Assembly: GCA_037176885.1 (NCBI GenBank)
Contig: JAWWNJ010000002.1
Coordinates: 3,511,802-3,575,801 of the forward strand
Length of the DNA: 64,000 nucleotides
Source of the DNA: Favolaschia claudopus
Lineage: Eukaryota > Basidiomycota > Agaricomycetes > Agaricales > Mycenaceae
Direction of reading: 5' to 3'
Position numbers and translations under genes: made by a program. A model generated the notes under the pieces. That model had not been told where the DNA came from. It did not search any database and was given only the letters and a program-made list of their open reading frames with translations. Shown piece after piece: positions 63,935 through 64,000 of this stretch; the stretch's first letter is position 1, and the number at the start of each line of letters is the position of its first letter.

Positions 63935-64000
63935 GGTTAGGGTTAGGTTAGGGTTAGGGTTAGGGTTAGGGTTAGGGTTAGGGTTAGGGTTAGGGTTAGG
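63815..64000 (+). repeat. Telomere, (TTAGGG)n
   Basis: About 31 units of TTAGGG running to the window edge with the G-rich strand 5' to 3' outward, so this is a right chromosome end. Two variant units are visible: one TTTAGGG near 63910 and one TTAGG near 63944. Confidence 0.98.

Noticed and set aside
63815..64000. Interstitial telomere repeat
   Set aside because: The array runs to the last base in the outward orientation and subtelomeric repeats precede it, so a true chromosome end is the simpler reading.

Overview
The window looks like the right-hand end of a chromosome of a basidiomycete fungus, most likely an Agaricomycete. It finishes in about 186 bases of TTAGGG repeat whose G-rich strand runs to the last base. 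Genes are broken by many short introns (about 45-70 nt, GTRNGY...CTNAC...YAG). The families seen (F-box/LRR proteins, a DUF6534-type seven-helix protein, a heme-thiolate peroxidase, a P450, an ankyrin membrane protein, an NRPS-like synthetase) are those common in mushroom-forming fungi.

Layout. 0-10 kb: a doubtful partial gene at the left edge, a long ABCC-type ABC transporter (+) and a heme-thiolate peroxidase (+). 10.5-14.8 kb: a secreted protein of an uncharacterised fungal family (-) and a multi-pass membrane protein with C-terminal ankyrin repeats (-). 14.8-21 kb: a poorly coding tract with an exact 208-bp duplication, a 59-bp dispersed repeat and a 83-92-bp-period minisatellite. 22-23 kb: a Cys-cluster protein (-). 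24.8 kb: a small secreted Cys-containing protein (+). 25.7-31.4 kb: an NRPS-like enzyme (-) with adenylation, carrier and three membrane/hexapeptide modules, ending in a RING finger. 33-34.5 kb: a SET-domain protein (-). 36.6-38.4 kb: a DUF6534-type membrane protein (+). 38.8-40.5 kb and 44.9-46.4 kb: two F-box/LRR-like proteins (-), flanking a GC-rich low-complexity region and a predicted gene of unknown function. 52.4-54.8 kb: cytochrome P450 (-). 56.9-57.7 kb: isoprenylcysteine methyltransferase-like protein (+).

From about 47.5 kb to the telomere the sequence is a mosaic of diverged subtelomeric repeat blocks (A about 47.46-52.13 kb, a fragment at 55.28-55.46 kb, B about 57.96-60.19 kb, C about 60.37-63.70 kb). 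They contain tRNA-like SINE candidates and two short inverted-repeat elements. One of these is a 432-bp hAT-type MITE with an 8-bp target duplication. The P450 and methyltransferase genes sit between the blocks.

No single pathway ties the genes together. Transporter, peroxidase, P450 and NRPS-like enzyme are accessory functions typical of fungal subtelomeres, but they are not packed as one obvious cluster. The most unusual item is the C-terminal C3HC4 RING finger fused in frame to the NRPS-like synthetase, combined with a Glu at the usual catalytic Lys of its adenylation domain. Exon boundaries were placed by eye from splice signals and family resemblance.
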